Positions 47,493 through 59,038 of a stretch of 64,000 nt of DNA are shown in pieces. The notes beneath the pieces were generated by a model. The model saw only the letters and a list, made by a program, of their open reading frames with translations, was not told the origin of the DNA and searched no databases. Each line of letters opens with the position of its first letter. Within the stretch, counting starts at the first letter, position 1. Origin of the DNA: Cerrena zonata (lineage: Eukaryota > Basidiomycota > Agaricomycetes > Polyporales > Cerrenaceae). Position numbers and translations under genes: made by a program. The DNA lies in assembly GCA_038087015.1 (NCBI GenBank), contig JASBNA010000021.1:248001-312000 (forward strand). Direction: 5' to 3'.

Positions 47493-49573
47493 CTACAGAT
47501 CAATTGACTTCTGCTTAGAACGAACATGTCCAATAATGTCAGCGTACCATCCAATCTTCAGTAAGCTATCTAATCTGTCTCCAACTGCAGTCTCCTCCAC
47601 AGCCCGAACAGCAATATATGTCACCTGAACAGCATTCACTTCCGTCCCTCCCCATATGTCAATCTGCCAATCAATTTGGGTGGGTGTCACGGCATAATCC
47701 TTCGCTGAGATACACATGTGGTTATTCGTCGTGCCGATATGGAGTTCGCTAAATCCCATGAATATCTTGGGGGGTAATGTGACAGAATCAGCGAAGGTAA
47801 ACTCTTGGGACCCTCTGAACGTGGTCGGGGTATTGGGCGCGTCGATATTGTCGTCGGGTTGCGACGAGTCTGCTACGCCGAAAAAGCCGCTGTAGATATC
47901 TTTCTTCGTCGGCGAGTGAGCAAACCAAGTCACGCCCACCTCGCGGACCTCACATTCGGTTTCCTGCGCAATATAGCACTCTAACATAAATCCCTTTCTA
48001 TCGATTCGGGTCGCAGACACCTTGATATCAAGTCCGAAGTCGCTGGTGGAGTCAATCGCATGAATCCAGATGGAGACTGTGGGGATGTCCCCAATGGAGT
48101 AGGGTGTCTTGAACGTGATTGGGATGGTGACATTCCGCGGTAGATATGACTTCTTCCACCTCTTCGGTATCTCTGAGCTCTTGGAGTTAATGCTGACACG
48201 GTCAAACTCAAAATCAGAGTCAGACTTTGAGAGTGCGAGCCAGGTGCATCCGAAGGACTCCAGACCTAAACCGACCAATGTGTCCAGGTTCATCATCGAA
48301 TCGCCGGGATCGACGTCGCAGCTGATCAACAAATGTGGCGGTTGCTTCACATCCAATCGAGTGATACCAAGAAGGATGGAGGGTGGAGTCTCAGTCGATT
48401 TGGAAGCGAACTGGTAATGGGAAGGTAGAGGACAGGATAAGCGCAACTTATCAGATGAAGTCGAGGTGCCGAACCGGTCCCAAATGACAATCCCTGTATC
48501 AGCCGTAGATGGGTATGGGTACAACTTGTTGATAAACTTTTGGTCCTTGGTGGAGAGGTCGTCTCCTCCAGGCATGAAGAACCCGTCATGGGTAAACTCG
48601 GGGCCAAAGTAGTATTGCATAATGGAGTATTTATCATGAAGACGTGTTGCATGAAGGAGGCGTGACTCGGAAGTGTAGTGACACAAGATGTTGTCGTCCA
48701 CCATTTCTTTAGACCAATTGAACCTCGATTGGTAGTAATCATAGATAACAGCTTTGTTCCATTTGATCTCGGCGTTGGGCTGCGAGTGCTCGTGAACGCA
48801 GCCTAAAGCATGACCAAATTCGTGAAGAACGACCTGTCGGAACCGGTTCTCGTTCCGCTGGAGCATGAGTTCATTGATTTCGAGGGGATCAAGGTTCATG
48901 GTAGGTTTGTCTTTATCAATTTGTTGGCAAGAGCGTCCTAGGTATGAATAATGACCTTTATCCTCCATAAAAGCGACACGGATTGTGCCCGGTTCGTCAT
49001 TGTCGATGAATTCGAAGGAAACGTTAGCATAGATAGTCTAGCGTTTGGCGTGTTTCTTTACGGCGGCTATGACAGGAGGAGGAATGTCTTGACAATTCAT
49101 GAACGACACGGTCAGGGGTGTGCCTGGTACCCACATCCGCATCTCTGTGAGTGCCATCTGTACTAGGCCGTCTCTATCGATGGGTGAGTCATTGTCGTAG
49201 TCCTTAATGCCTTCTTGTAACTTAGCAATGACCACATGTTTGGTAGTTTCTGCGGTATCTGAAATAATTTGTGCACATGGGATGATACTAGCGGTGGTAT
49301 AATGAGAAAATTCAGGACGAGCAACAGAAAGCAGCTTACGCAGGACGATAATTGTGGCTATGCGCAGACAACATTCAGACATATAGTTATAGAAGAAGAT
49401 GAGTATTGATTACCTTGGGCTACGCTGACTATCTCTATGTACTTGGATGTGTTGGTTCGGAGCAGGGGCGACACTGCGAGCAAGTCGGTCAACGATACTA
49501 CGACACCTTAGTTACAATCGGTGACTTACTCTTTATTTCGGGTGCCGTCTTTAGCAAAGGAATCGACTGACAT
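47493..49573 (-). pseudogene. Astacin-type metalloprotease with lectin-like repeats, interrupted by a stop codon
   Basis: Exons, complement: 49530..49573, 49414..49497, 49340..49357, 47493..49287; 1941 nt, 647 codons if the stop is ignored. The codon at 49038..49040 is TAG, whereas the divergent sister gene has TGG (Trp) within otherwise near-identical sequence. The stop falls after KKHAKR, before the catalytic site, so translation would give only about 160 residues. Downstream the frame is intact to 47493, with the zinc motif HEFGHALGCVHEH, Met-turn SIMQY and three lectin-like repeats. The lesion is therefore recent, or the allele or assembly should be checked. A downstream ATG at 48968 could start a 491-residue product that still has the zinc site but lacks the first strand of the protease domain. 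Confidence 0.85.
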
Positions 49574-50434
49574 GATGGCCTATGGAAAGATAGATATTTT
49601 GTTACAAATACGCTGAATAAGATCACGTCGAGGTGGGAGTAGAGTGGGGTTAATATAAGCGCCTAAGAATATTCTATAATCACTAGAGGGAGAACTGCTG
49701 CCAATTTCGGTCAAGTCTCATCCGTGCGCCTAAAGCTCGGGCATACGTTCCCGTTTGCTTGGAAGCTCATGTCATGTTGTTGGAAATTCGGGGGTCCCGG
49801 TGTCATGCAAATATATCCCCGCTTTCTTATCTCCATTTATCCACTTCCCTCAGAGCAATTAGGCAACAGGCAAGTCAAAGGCAGGTTAACATGTAGAACG
49901 TTTACTAGTGAACTCTCGCTGGTAGTAGGGAGAAAATCGCTCATAGAACGCATAGAAGCCAGCAAGTGCTATTTGTGTCGTTTCTAGACTTTTTTCCTGG
50001 GAATCTCGGGTAGGTCTGTCATGGAAGGAGGCTGACTCTCGCTAATAGGAGGGAGATGGTCACTCATAGAGCATAGAGAGGCCAGAAAGTACTATTTGTG
50101 ACGTTTCCAGACGTATTCTTTGAAGGCTTGAGAGACGCTGTACACAAGTTATGTAGCTCAATGACTCGTTCATCCCGCATTACCCTCAGCTGTATACTTG
50201 ATTCCGGTTCTTTCTTGTGCACCCTCAGCTTATCATGCAAGACCCAAGTGAGCACTATACGTGCGTTTTTTTCTATGAGAATATGTTTGATAGAGGTGTC
50301 GCTCATACATCCGTCTGCAAGATCTGGGAATACACGCCCCGAGTCCGAGTCCAATGCTGTTGATTGGTCAGAGTACGTCTGACAGCTATATCATTATTCT
50401 TGCCTAGCTCAATATTCGTTCTACATAAAGATCT
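49574..50434. other. Shared 5' region of the protease pair
   Basis: About 860 nt between the two divergent starts, presumably a bidirectional promoter. It contains the duplicated segment listed next. Small frames at 49724..49987 and 50098..50382 are not supported as genes. Confidence 0.5.
49911..50111 (+). repeat. Pair of diverged direct repeats in the shared protease promoter
   Basis: Two copies of a segment of about 75 bases, roughly 49911..49987 and 50035..50111, each run from CTCTCGCT through CGCTCATAGAACGCATAGA / CACTCATAGAGCATAGAGA to a CTATTTGTG..CGTTTCYAGA end. Identity is high in blocks but broken by substitutions and small indels. They may carry duplicated regulatory sites; no specific factor site is recognised. 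Confidence 0.6.
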
Positions 50435-52427
50435 ATGTCTCCTCAGTCAACCACGTTTGTCGGTTTATTTGCCCACAACAGACTACCACAGGAAGAGTAA
50501 GTCACCAAATGTGATTGTAACGTCATGGTATATTTGACCGACTCGCTCATAGTATCGCTCTCACTTCTAACCAACCAATCCAAGTCTACAGAGGCAGTCA
50601 GCCTGGCACGAGGTATTCAATACCCATTCTCTTCGTTTAGTCTGCAACGTGTTGCTAACCATCTATATCATCAGGATCATCCCATGTGCCCAAAGGGTTT
50701 CAGACTCTATACCAAAAGCCACGCGTAGTACTATGGATACCATCAAACCCCGTGAAGAAACCTCAGACTCTGCAGACGATCTGTTAGGTACTTCCATTGC
50801 TAAATTGGAAGTGGAAGTAGCACAGATGGCACTCTTGAAGCAGTCCATGTGGGACATAGGCACATCCCTGACCGTGTCGTTCATGAATTGTCAAGACATT
50901 CCTCCTCCTGTCATAGCCGCCGTAAAGAAACACGCCAAACGCTGGACTATCTATGCTAACGTTTCCTTCGAATTCATCGACAATGACGAACCGGGCACAA
51001 TCCGTGTCGCTTTTATGGAGGATAAAGGTCATTATTCATACCTAGGACGCTCTTGCCAACAAATTGATAAAGACAAACCTACCATGAACCTTGATCCCCT
51101 CGAAATCAATGAACTCATGCTCCAGCGGAACGAGAACCGGTTCCGACAGGTCGTTCTTCACGAATTTGGTCATGCTTTAGGCTGCGTTCACGAGCACTCG
51201 CAGCCCAACGCCGAGATCAAATGGAACAAAGCTGTTATCTATGATTACTACCAATCGAGGTTCAATTGGTCTAAAGAAATGGTGGACGACAACATCTTGT
51301 GTCACTACACTTCCGAGTCACGCCTCCTTCATGCAACACGCCTTCATGATAAATACTCCATTATGCAATACTCCTTCGGTCGCGCGTTTACTCATGACGG
51401 GTTCTTCATGCCTGGAGGAGACGACCTCTCCACCAAGGACCAAAAGTTTATCAACAAGTTGTACCCATACCCATCTACGGCTGATACAGGGATTGTCATT
51501 TGGGACCGGTTCGGCACCTCGACTTCATCTGATAAGTTGCGCTTATCCTGTCCTCTACCTTCCCATTACCAGTTCGCTTCCAAATCGACCGAGACTCCAC
51601 CCTCCATCCTTCTTGGTATCACTCGATTGGATGTGAAGCAACCGCCACATTTGTTGATCAGCTGCGACGTCGATCCCGGCGATTCGATGATGAACCTGGA
51701 CACATTGGTCAGTTCAAAACTTGAATTAGAGACCTTCGGATGCACCTGGCTTGCCCTCTCAGAGTCTGACGCAGATTTTGAGTTCGATCATATCAGCATT
51801 ACCCCCAAAAGTCCTGGTATACCGAAGAGGTGGAAGAAATCGTTATATCTACCGCGGAATGTCACCATCCCAATCACGTTCAAGACACCCTACTCCATTG
51901 GGGACATCCCCACAGTCTCCATCTGGATTCATGCGATTGACTCCACCAGCGACTTCGGACTTGATATCAAGGTATCCGCCAACCGAATCGATGGAAAGGG
52001 ATTTATGTTAGAGTGCTATATTGCGCAGGAAACCGAATGTAAGGTCCGCGAGGTGGGCGTGACTTGGTTTGCTCACTCGCCGACGAAGAGAGATATCTGT
52101 AGTGGCTCTTTTGGTGTACAAGACTCATCGCAACTTGAATCTGACGACGATACCGATTCACCCGATACCTCGACCATATTCAAAGGGTCCCAAGAGTTCA
52201 CCTTCGTTATTCCTGTCAAATCACCCCCCAAGATATTCATGGGATTCAGCGAACTTCATATCGACTCCAAAAGCGACATTTGTATCTCGGTCACGCATGA
52301 CGCCGCGACACCTGCGGAGGAGGGTTGGAAGATTGATTGGCGGATTGATACGTGGGGAAAGACGACAATGAATGCTGCTCAGGTGACATGCATTGCTATC
52401 AAACACGCAGTGAGAGTTGTATCCTGA
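50435..52427 (+). CDS. Astacin-type zinc metalloprotease with three H-type-lectin-like repeats
   Basis: The long final exon reaches 52427 and is open from at least 50649. The first exons (50435..50496, 50553..50612) mirror the sister copy, but the splice into the long exon is unresolved, so the N-terminus is uncertain; 50733 is an in-frame ATG. Counting from 50733, HEFGHALGCVHEH is at 143-155 (HExxHxxGxxHE, astacin/M12A) and SIMQY, the Met-turn with its Tyr, at 209-213. The C-terminal half has three beta-rich units, each with a pattern such as PPKIFMGFSEL...WKIDWRIDTW...AAQVTCIAI, resembling H-type lectin domains that bind GalNAc. No clear signal peptide is seen, which is odd for an astacin and may reflect the unresolved 5' end. 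Role inferred: carbohydrate-guided proteolysis. Confidence 0.8.
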
Positions 52428-53437
52428 ACGGAAAGAAGAGTAATGAGAGGTGCCATTGCATAGGATTTACGGAGTAGGCCCTTACGAAAGTCGATGAAAA
52501 CATCCCTTAGTTACAGTCTTGCTTTTGTAGGTAAAAGGTGATGTTGTCCAGATGTGTAATCAAAATAAATAGTTCAAGTGGTAAATTACAGAAGTCGTCA
52601 TATCAAGCAAGCAAGCGACAACAACCCTTACCGTGACTCTGATTTCCTTCCGAGACATGGCAGGTACATTCACTATCAACCCCTTCAGTCAATATATTGT
52701 GGTAATACTGTACCAGATGCCAATGTTACAGCGCAGTCGCACCAGATGACCCAGCTGGGAATTACCGAGAGTGCAAGGAGACCGTGTGAGATGGCTCATC
52801 TGAAGATGGGGGAGAGGGAATGGATTTCAGTGCGAGCGTGGAGTGCGAGTGAGTCGTGTGAGATGGGGCACCTGAGAGAGGGGAGGAGGCAGTTTCATAG
52901 GAGAGATGGGTCATCTGGGGATGTGGGGGATCATGAGGGAAGGACCATCTGGGCATTGGAGAGGACAAGGAGAGTGTGTGAGATGGACCATCTGGAGGGG
53001 GGGGGGGATGAGTGGGGGGTATTTGGGGTAAAAATTAAAAATGTTTGTATTATTGTAGGGATGGTAGGTAGGTGTATGGGAGGGTATATGGAGGGCATCT
53101 AGAGTGAGAAATAATATATTTTTGTAAAACACTCTAAATAGGGTTCTGATGCAATACAGGACCCAGAAAACCCATTTTCAGTCAGGAGGGTTGGGGAGAG
53201 GGTTTGCTAGAATAGTCTAGAGAGTGATTCAAGGCACGTTCCAGGTACCACTGGAAAGCTACAAGCGAGTAGATTTCGGGAGTGGTTGTTTGGAGGTGAA
53301 CGGATAAGAATTACGGTTTCCGCACTTTCATGCATCCTCCAGAATATACACATTAGGAAAAACCCAATTCAGTATTTAGTATCATATAGTCCTAGATAGT
53401 ACTACATAGTCAGAATAGTGAGACATCCACTAATTAC
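52428..53437. other. Intergenic, G-rich stretch before the retroelement
   Basis: Contains a purine-rich repeat region (listed separately) and no supported gene. A 174-codon plus-strand frame at 52578..53102 is made largely of that repeat and is not believed. Confidence 0.45.
52784..53010 (+). repeat. Degenerate GTGTGAGATGG..CATCTG minisatellite
   Basis: Four units built on GTGTGAGATGGNNCAYCTG followed by a G-rich tail start near 52784, 52856, 52900 and 52976. The last ends in a run of nine or more G. The alternating GAGATGG/CATCT halves are partly self-complementary. No coding function likely. Confidence 0.6.
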
Positions 53438-53880
53438 TGTTGGAAAATAGATATTGTCTAGAGAAGGCACAAGAGTGCTGAAACCTCAGTCATTGATCAT
53501 GGAACATAGACGGACTGTATTAAGTACCTAGAGAAGGCACAAGAGTGCTGAAACTATGTACAATCATTAGATACATGCTCTATAGACATAAAATATGTAC
53601 TTACCCTCAGTCATCGATCATGGAACATAGACAGACTGAGGGAAGCAATACGACATGGCGAACATGTTCACCTGAGATATAAGCGCCGAAATTGACTAAC
53701 TGTAAGGGGAGTGTCCCTATAAGGTAATACAGGAGTCTAGGACATAGTCCTCGTGAGCAGGTGATGGTAGTCACCTTATATAGTAGTACTGTACAGTTCA
53801 TCATGCTCTTGAGTCTCCGCGCCTCAGCACGGAGACGGTATCTTGTATCTTAACCACCTACCTATAGTTCTCAAATATAA
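53438..53880 (+). repeat. Probable 5' LTR with internal direct repeats
   Basis: Starts TGTTGG. CTAGAGAAGGCACAAGAGTG and the next seven bases occur at 53458..53484 and 53528..53554. A second 34-base repeat (starting CCTCAGTCAT) occurs at 53485..53518 and 53605..53638 with two mismatches. A TATA-like string (CTTATATAGTAG) lies near 53774. The 3' end of the LTR and the primer-binding site are not defined, and no second LTR is in the window. Confidence 0.5.
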
Positions 53881-54044
53881 CCGAGTCTGATCTATTGGTA
53901 GAGGCTGAGAGCAAGGTCTTACACTTTTTTAGATCTTCAGATTGTACTACGAAATATTCAAGAACTAAGAAGATAAGTGAAACAAACACTACTACAAAAG
54001 AACCTATAACTTCATTAGAACACGGAAAGTGGAACTCATAGGCG

Positions 54045-56372
54045 ATGAGTACTACGACGCTTGAGTCGAAGACCACTCAATGGAAATCTACAAAGTTGAA
54101 GGTGGGGGACAGCATTTCGAACGCGACCTCAAATGACGAGAATACTGGGCCACACACAAGGGCGGTTACCCGTGCATCGGCCAGGGCATATTCAGACAAC
54201 ACCGAAGTGCCACAAAGCCCTGATAGGGATAGCAATGAGAGCAGAGCTCGTTCGGACGCCGTCGTAGATAAAGCCAAATGAGCTGCCACTGAGTTAGACG
54301 ACCGAGCCTCCAACGCTGAGGTTGAAGCACAGTTAGCACCCATCAGTATTAGTGGGCATAGAGCATTCCCTTTCTTACAAGGGGAACGACTGCAGACTTT
54401 AACTGAAGACGATGCAAGGAGCCACGCTCTGTCAAGAGCGGATGAATCAGTCAGAGGCAATGAGGCCCAGCGTGTAGATAATACCTTAGAAAATATATAT
54501 AATCAATTGGAACAACTGTCCATCAAAACGGTTCTGAATGATATACATGTGATGCTAGCGATAAAGAGCGAGAGGTATCGACTAGCAAGTAGAGATGTAG
54601 AAACAGCTAATGAGAAACTCAAGGAAGTGGCTGATGAGTTTAGGGACGCACAAACCTGATCTCGCTTGACACTTGACCAATATGGAGTCGCGCTAGACAA
54701 GAGATCCAATCGAGAAGAGAGGACGAAGCCGCAGGTTGATAGAAACGGCAAACGATGAGAATGGGAGTCAATCAACAACTATAGAGAAAGATTGGAAGGT
54801 CAATACTGACATGGGTTATCATTGGAAGAACACCTAAGAGCAGCAGGACTGGTCAACCAGGAGACAGAAATATCAATTGAAGAGGAGGAAATTCAAAAAC
54901 GCGAAGAAACCCAATCTCGGAACCCAACCAGTAGAAACATAGCAAGATTTGACGTAGATAGTAGGACTCTGGGAGAAGGGTGATTGGGAGATAGGGAACG
55001 ACATTGAGACCAGGGGACAAACAATCACAGAGAATCTAGAGGAGGAGGTCTGCCTAGAAGAGGAAGCAGTTTTCCAGGAAGAGATGAACCGCCGTCTGAC
55101 GGAGACAATGGCGACGACCAAGATGATGGAGATGGAGACAATGGCGACGATGAGTCTGACGAAGCACCAACTAGATACGGAGGTCATAACCCACCATCTA
55201 GCTATTTTCACCCAAGTAATGGAAGGATGACGGCGGGTGGTAGCATAAGTCAGAATATCTCAAGACCGAGAGGAATGGGAAATGTGACTGGTAGGATTGA
55301 AGACTGGATAAAGCAGATCATTAGAGAAAAGTTATCTATGGATCCATCTACACTCACGGCGTTGAAGGGGATCAAATTCGACCAACCACCAGTGTACAAT
55401 GGTGCCAACGACATAGAACAGTTTGTCCAGTGGTTGCAACCATTCGTGAGATGGATGGTACTTAACCAATTAGTGGGCCATGATATGGAAGCTACTAGAG
55501 TAACTGTGTTAGGACAGTATTTGAAAGGAACTGCATTGGAGTGGTTTAACACAATCGTGGATGACTCGACTAGGTCCCAGCGATGGACATTCGAGAAAAC
55601 AATACTAGCATTGTTTGCCCGGTTTGTACATCAATCAATGACGTTACAAGCAACTCAGAAGTTCGAAAGTGTAAGATACATTAAAGGCAATGGGGTAGCA
55701 GGATTGGCCAACAGGTTACTCAAGTGGGCCGATAGAATGGTGGTGTACCCAGATGAGTACATGGTGAGAAGAGCATTCTATAATGCGCTACCCACAAGAA
55801 TATTGTTAATACTTGGCCCAATGCGAGGAATGAGTCCCAAAAAGAATTCCATGAATGAGTTGGTAGATGCAGCATTAGAGGTTGAAGACACCTTGGTAGG
55901 AGAAACTATGAGACACATACCCAGGGAAGTCTCCACCAGTAATACAGCTAGGAACCCGCCTAGACCAGAAGCTCGCCCTTCTTCATGCCCTGAATGAAAG
56001 TTTAAAAGGGTGTTTGGATGAAGACCTGGCAAAGGAAGAGAAGGAGGGGAGAGAGACTGATTCAATGATAGGAAAGAGGTCACTGCTCATAATAGGAACA
56101 TGGAGAGTAGGAACGTCAACGATAGCAACCGGCCTAATCGCCCCAGTAGAGATCCCAGGATGAAGGACTCCAATGACGTTACTTGCTGGAATTGCGGGCA
56201 AAAGGGACATTATGTGAACAGCCCTAAGTGTCCTCAGAAGGCGAGCGGACCTGCTATTAGGCGCATGGATGAAAATGATCAGGAATCACGGAGGGAGATG
56301 ATGACCAGGTCAGAACGAATGAAAACGAAGTTAATGAAGATGAGGAGGTCAAACCTGAGTTGCATTCAATGA
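54045..56372 (+). pseudogene. Retrotransposon Gag, open except for nine internal TGA codons
   Basis: One reading frame runs 776 codons from ATG 54045 to a terminal TGA at 56370. Internal stops are at 54279, 54657, 54756, 54807, 54981, 55005, 55995, 56019 and 56058: all TGA, never TAA or TAG. The protein has a Ser/Arg-rich N-terminus, an acidic DDQDDGDGDNGDDESDE stretch, a capsid-like Gag domain around 55370-55900 (YNGANDIEQFVQWL, LKGTALEWFN), and a nucleocapsid zinc knuckle CWNCGQKGHYVNSPKC near 56180. The knuckle has six residues between His and the last Cys instead of the usual four. Arginine fits the local context at each stop (for example FG-RPGKGREGGERD), pointing to CGA-to-TGA mutation. 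The gene is dead as it stands. Confidence 0.85.
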
Positions 56373-57043
56373 CAGTACACACTGCGATGAGCGATAGCGA
56401 ATACAATTACTCTGACCTGGAAGGAACTCAATATGATTCCGAAGGATCATACGAGAACGCACTGGGATCGATTAACGATGAAGAGGAACAGTATTACTCG
56501 ATATCTGAAGACGAATTCGGATTCAGGATACCTGAGATAAAATTGATGAGAATAGTGGATGACACGGAAGACATAGACAAACCTAGGGCTCATTACATCA
56601 GCGAATCGGGGAAGACTTTGCAGAGCTGTGTAAGGTTCGCATAGTGAGCATTGAATGCATTGACGCTGATGGAGGGCATAGCTGTGGAAAGAACATCCAC
56701 CTACCTTGCGCTTTCCCAAAGCTCGTTTCCGATGTGCGCTTTGGGGCCTATGAGTCCATTGTAAGGTGCCGGAATGCTATAATGGGTCTCACAATACAAT
56801 ATATGTACCGGCCTCCTCATACATTGCAATCTGTAAATTATATAGCTATGGAACTCTTTACATCATCACGGAATTACATGTGTTGAATTGGATAGCACTG
56901 TGAGCAATGGTATGATCAGACATTAATATTAGTTCGCTTGGAAAATTGGGGCAAAAAATGAATATTTATTTTGAATTGTCTACATAGGAGAGCTACTATA
57001 TCGGTTGCACTAGACAACCTGAGTACATTGAGCTGAAAGTTGT
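56373..57043. other. Post-gag stretch of the retroelement
   Basis: Frames at 56360..56644 (acidic, with SDLEGTQYDSEGSYEN) and 56644..56886 look like frameshifted polyprotein remnants, followed by AT-rich sequence up to the inserted element. Confidence 0.4.
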
Positions 57044-57761
57044 CACTGGACCGTAGCCCAAATTTTGGGCTCCATAAAAGTAAAGTAAAATTTTATAAAA
57101 AGTCTCTTACACAACATACTTTTTAGACCCAAAAAATGATGCAAAACTTCAGAATTGCAGCAGAATTTGATGAATTATAAAGACCTATATAAATTCTGAC
57201 TTTTGTATCCAGTTTTTAGAGTTCAAAAAGGCTCAATTTTGATACATTTTTTGTTAGAGCAAAATTTGGAATTCAAAATTCAAAGTTTTGACATACATTT
57301 ATTGTTCCAAAAGTGATATAAAATTTAAACTGCTAAATTGGTAAGATAAATAGTATTGTATACCTAAGTATCTCCATCAAATAGTCTTATTGACAGAGAC
57401 CATGATGTACTAAGAATATTAGTCTATATCTTCTCTTTAGGCTGTCTATCTATGAAACTTTATTTTAATATGTACAATTATATTATAATTTTTGAAAAAA
57501 TAAAAGTGTATCAAAATGTTAGATTTTGCATACTGAATTTTTTCCCAGCAAAAAAAGGATGGAAATTGAGCTTTTTTGAACTTCAAAAAGTGGATACAAA
57601 AGTCTGAATTTACATAGGTTTTTATAATTCATCAATTTCTGTTGCAATTCAGAATTTTTAGATCATTTTTTTGGTCTGAAAATTATATTTTGTAAGAGAC
57701 TTTTTATAAGATTTTACTTTACTTTTATGAAGCCTAAAATTTGGGCTATGATCCAGTGTGT
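57041..57761. mobile_element. 715-bp CACTA-like non-autonomous element with long inverted repeats
   Basis: The element proper is 57044..57758. Both ends read CACTGGAYCRTAGCCC when viewed inwards. The inverted arms extend about 200 bases (57044..57245 and 57557..57758) with a number of mismatches, and the AT-rich centre has no coding frame. It is flanked by TGT on both sides (57041..57043, 57759..57761). CACT-starting termini and a 3-bp target duplication are the hallmarks of CACTA/EnSpm elements. The arms differ at the first CpG (CCGTAG against TCATAG), so it has begun to decay. It sits within the retroelement and so arrived after it. Confidence 0.8.
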
Positions 57762-59038
57762 TGGGCACCAGACATGTGTACATGCTCGGAGACAGCTTCA
57801 CCAAAGACCTGCCTACAGCAAGATGGAAAAGTGAAGTTACTTATTGAGGAATGCCACTGCTTTCTTCCCCTCCTTTCCATATGATGGGGGCTCTACTGGA
57901 ACACCTTGAGGTCAAAGTCGTAGTATGATTCGTCCCATCAGCCCTGGTTATTGATGGCAAGTTGAGCCTGTACAATAACAGATGTAAGTCACAGCTAATG
58001 TGTTGATGTGTCCATAGACTTCAAGACACATACCTGACAGCATCTGTACTAGGATGTGCACCATCAACTCGGAGACACCCATACGTTGGGCAGTATTTCT
58101 TGCACATGAGCATTTTGATGTTTTCTCCAGGCCATTGTAAACTGACCAGTGACCAGTGTAGAAGCTGTGGAGAACCTGATTATATCGCGTAGATTCTAAT
58201 TAGCAGCGATAGAGAAGAGATACAACTTGAAGTTAGCACTTACATAAATAAGGAAATGTCCCAGGAACAGCCCCTTGTTCTCATCCTTGGGGTTAGACAC
58301 CTGATTGTGAGTGTATAACCACCGAGCAGCGAGGGAAGATGACCTCAGGATGCTTCCCATCACGAGTAGTTGTGGAATTATAACGTGAGAATGGTCAGCT
58401 TCGGAATTTATCCCCAAGAAGCACTTACTCATCCGTTATTGCATACCTGAGTGGTAAGAGCATTGCTGCTAAGGTCAGGTGCGCCCATCTTTGTCATCAG
58501 TGGGGAGAGGAGGATCAATGCATTCAAAGTCGGGATTGACGTACTTGATACAATTCACCTTGATGTTGCTGATGTCGTTCCCCTAATAGACACCAATGCC
58601 TTTTTGAAGCTGGTGAGATCTTAGTTAGATCGAATAGTCTGATGAGGAGCATCAAGTCCTAAAGGTGTATTTTTTGTGTACTTTCTTTGCGTGTGGTGGG
58701 ACAGGGTTCACATTGCATAGCAGGGGACCGGCAAATAATGTTAAGATACCAAAAAACGAAATCGAAAATTTGGGAAGTATGTGGGTGGTCAAAAATAAGG
58801 TTTGTGTTATGGTGGCCTATACAGCTGATGACTCATACTTCCACAAGCTACCGAGTTCAAGCTCCACCTGAAATAAGCAAGAAGATATGCCACTGTCATG
58901 AATCGAAACCTCAACCACCGGTTTAGACCGCCAATGTCAGTATTTACAAAGTCTGCCAAAGCTGTCCATAGTATCCCAAAGCTGTGAATCGAGCGGCAAT
59001 AGCTTTCTAGTGATGTCCCACCATTGTAACATGGTGCA
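57762..59038. other. Unassigned stretch inside the transposon block
   Basis: On the minus strand, exon-like pieces with good splice signals occur around 57930..57970 and 58031..58180 (intron GTATGT..TACAG between them), and an open stretch of 78 codons at 58196..58432. One register contains a Cys-bearing WPGENIKMLMCKKYC segment. These look like fragments of a separate decayed gene, perhaps another transposon, but I recognise no family and the register is ambiguous. Confidence 0.3.

Noticed and set aside
52578..53102. 174-codon frame in the G-rich region
   Set aside because: Most of it is the minisatellite; no conserved texture or splice partners.
54045..56372. TGA read as Trp or selenocysteine in the gag frame
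   Set aside because: Neighbouring genes use TGA as a normal stop, the frame also contains TGG, Arg fits each context, and the adjacent elements show similar C-to-T lesions.
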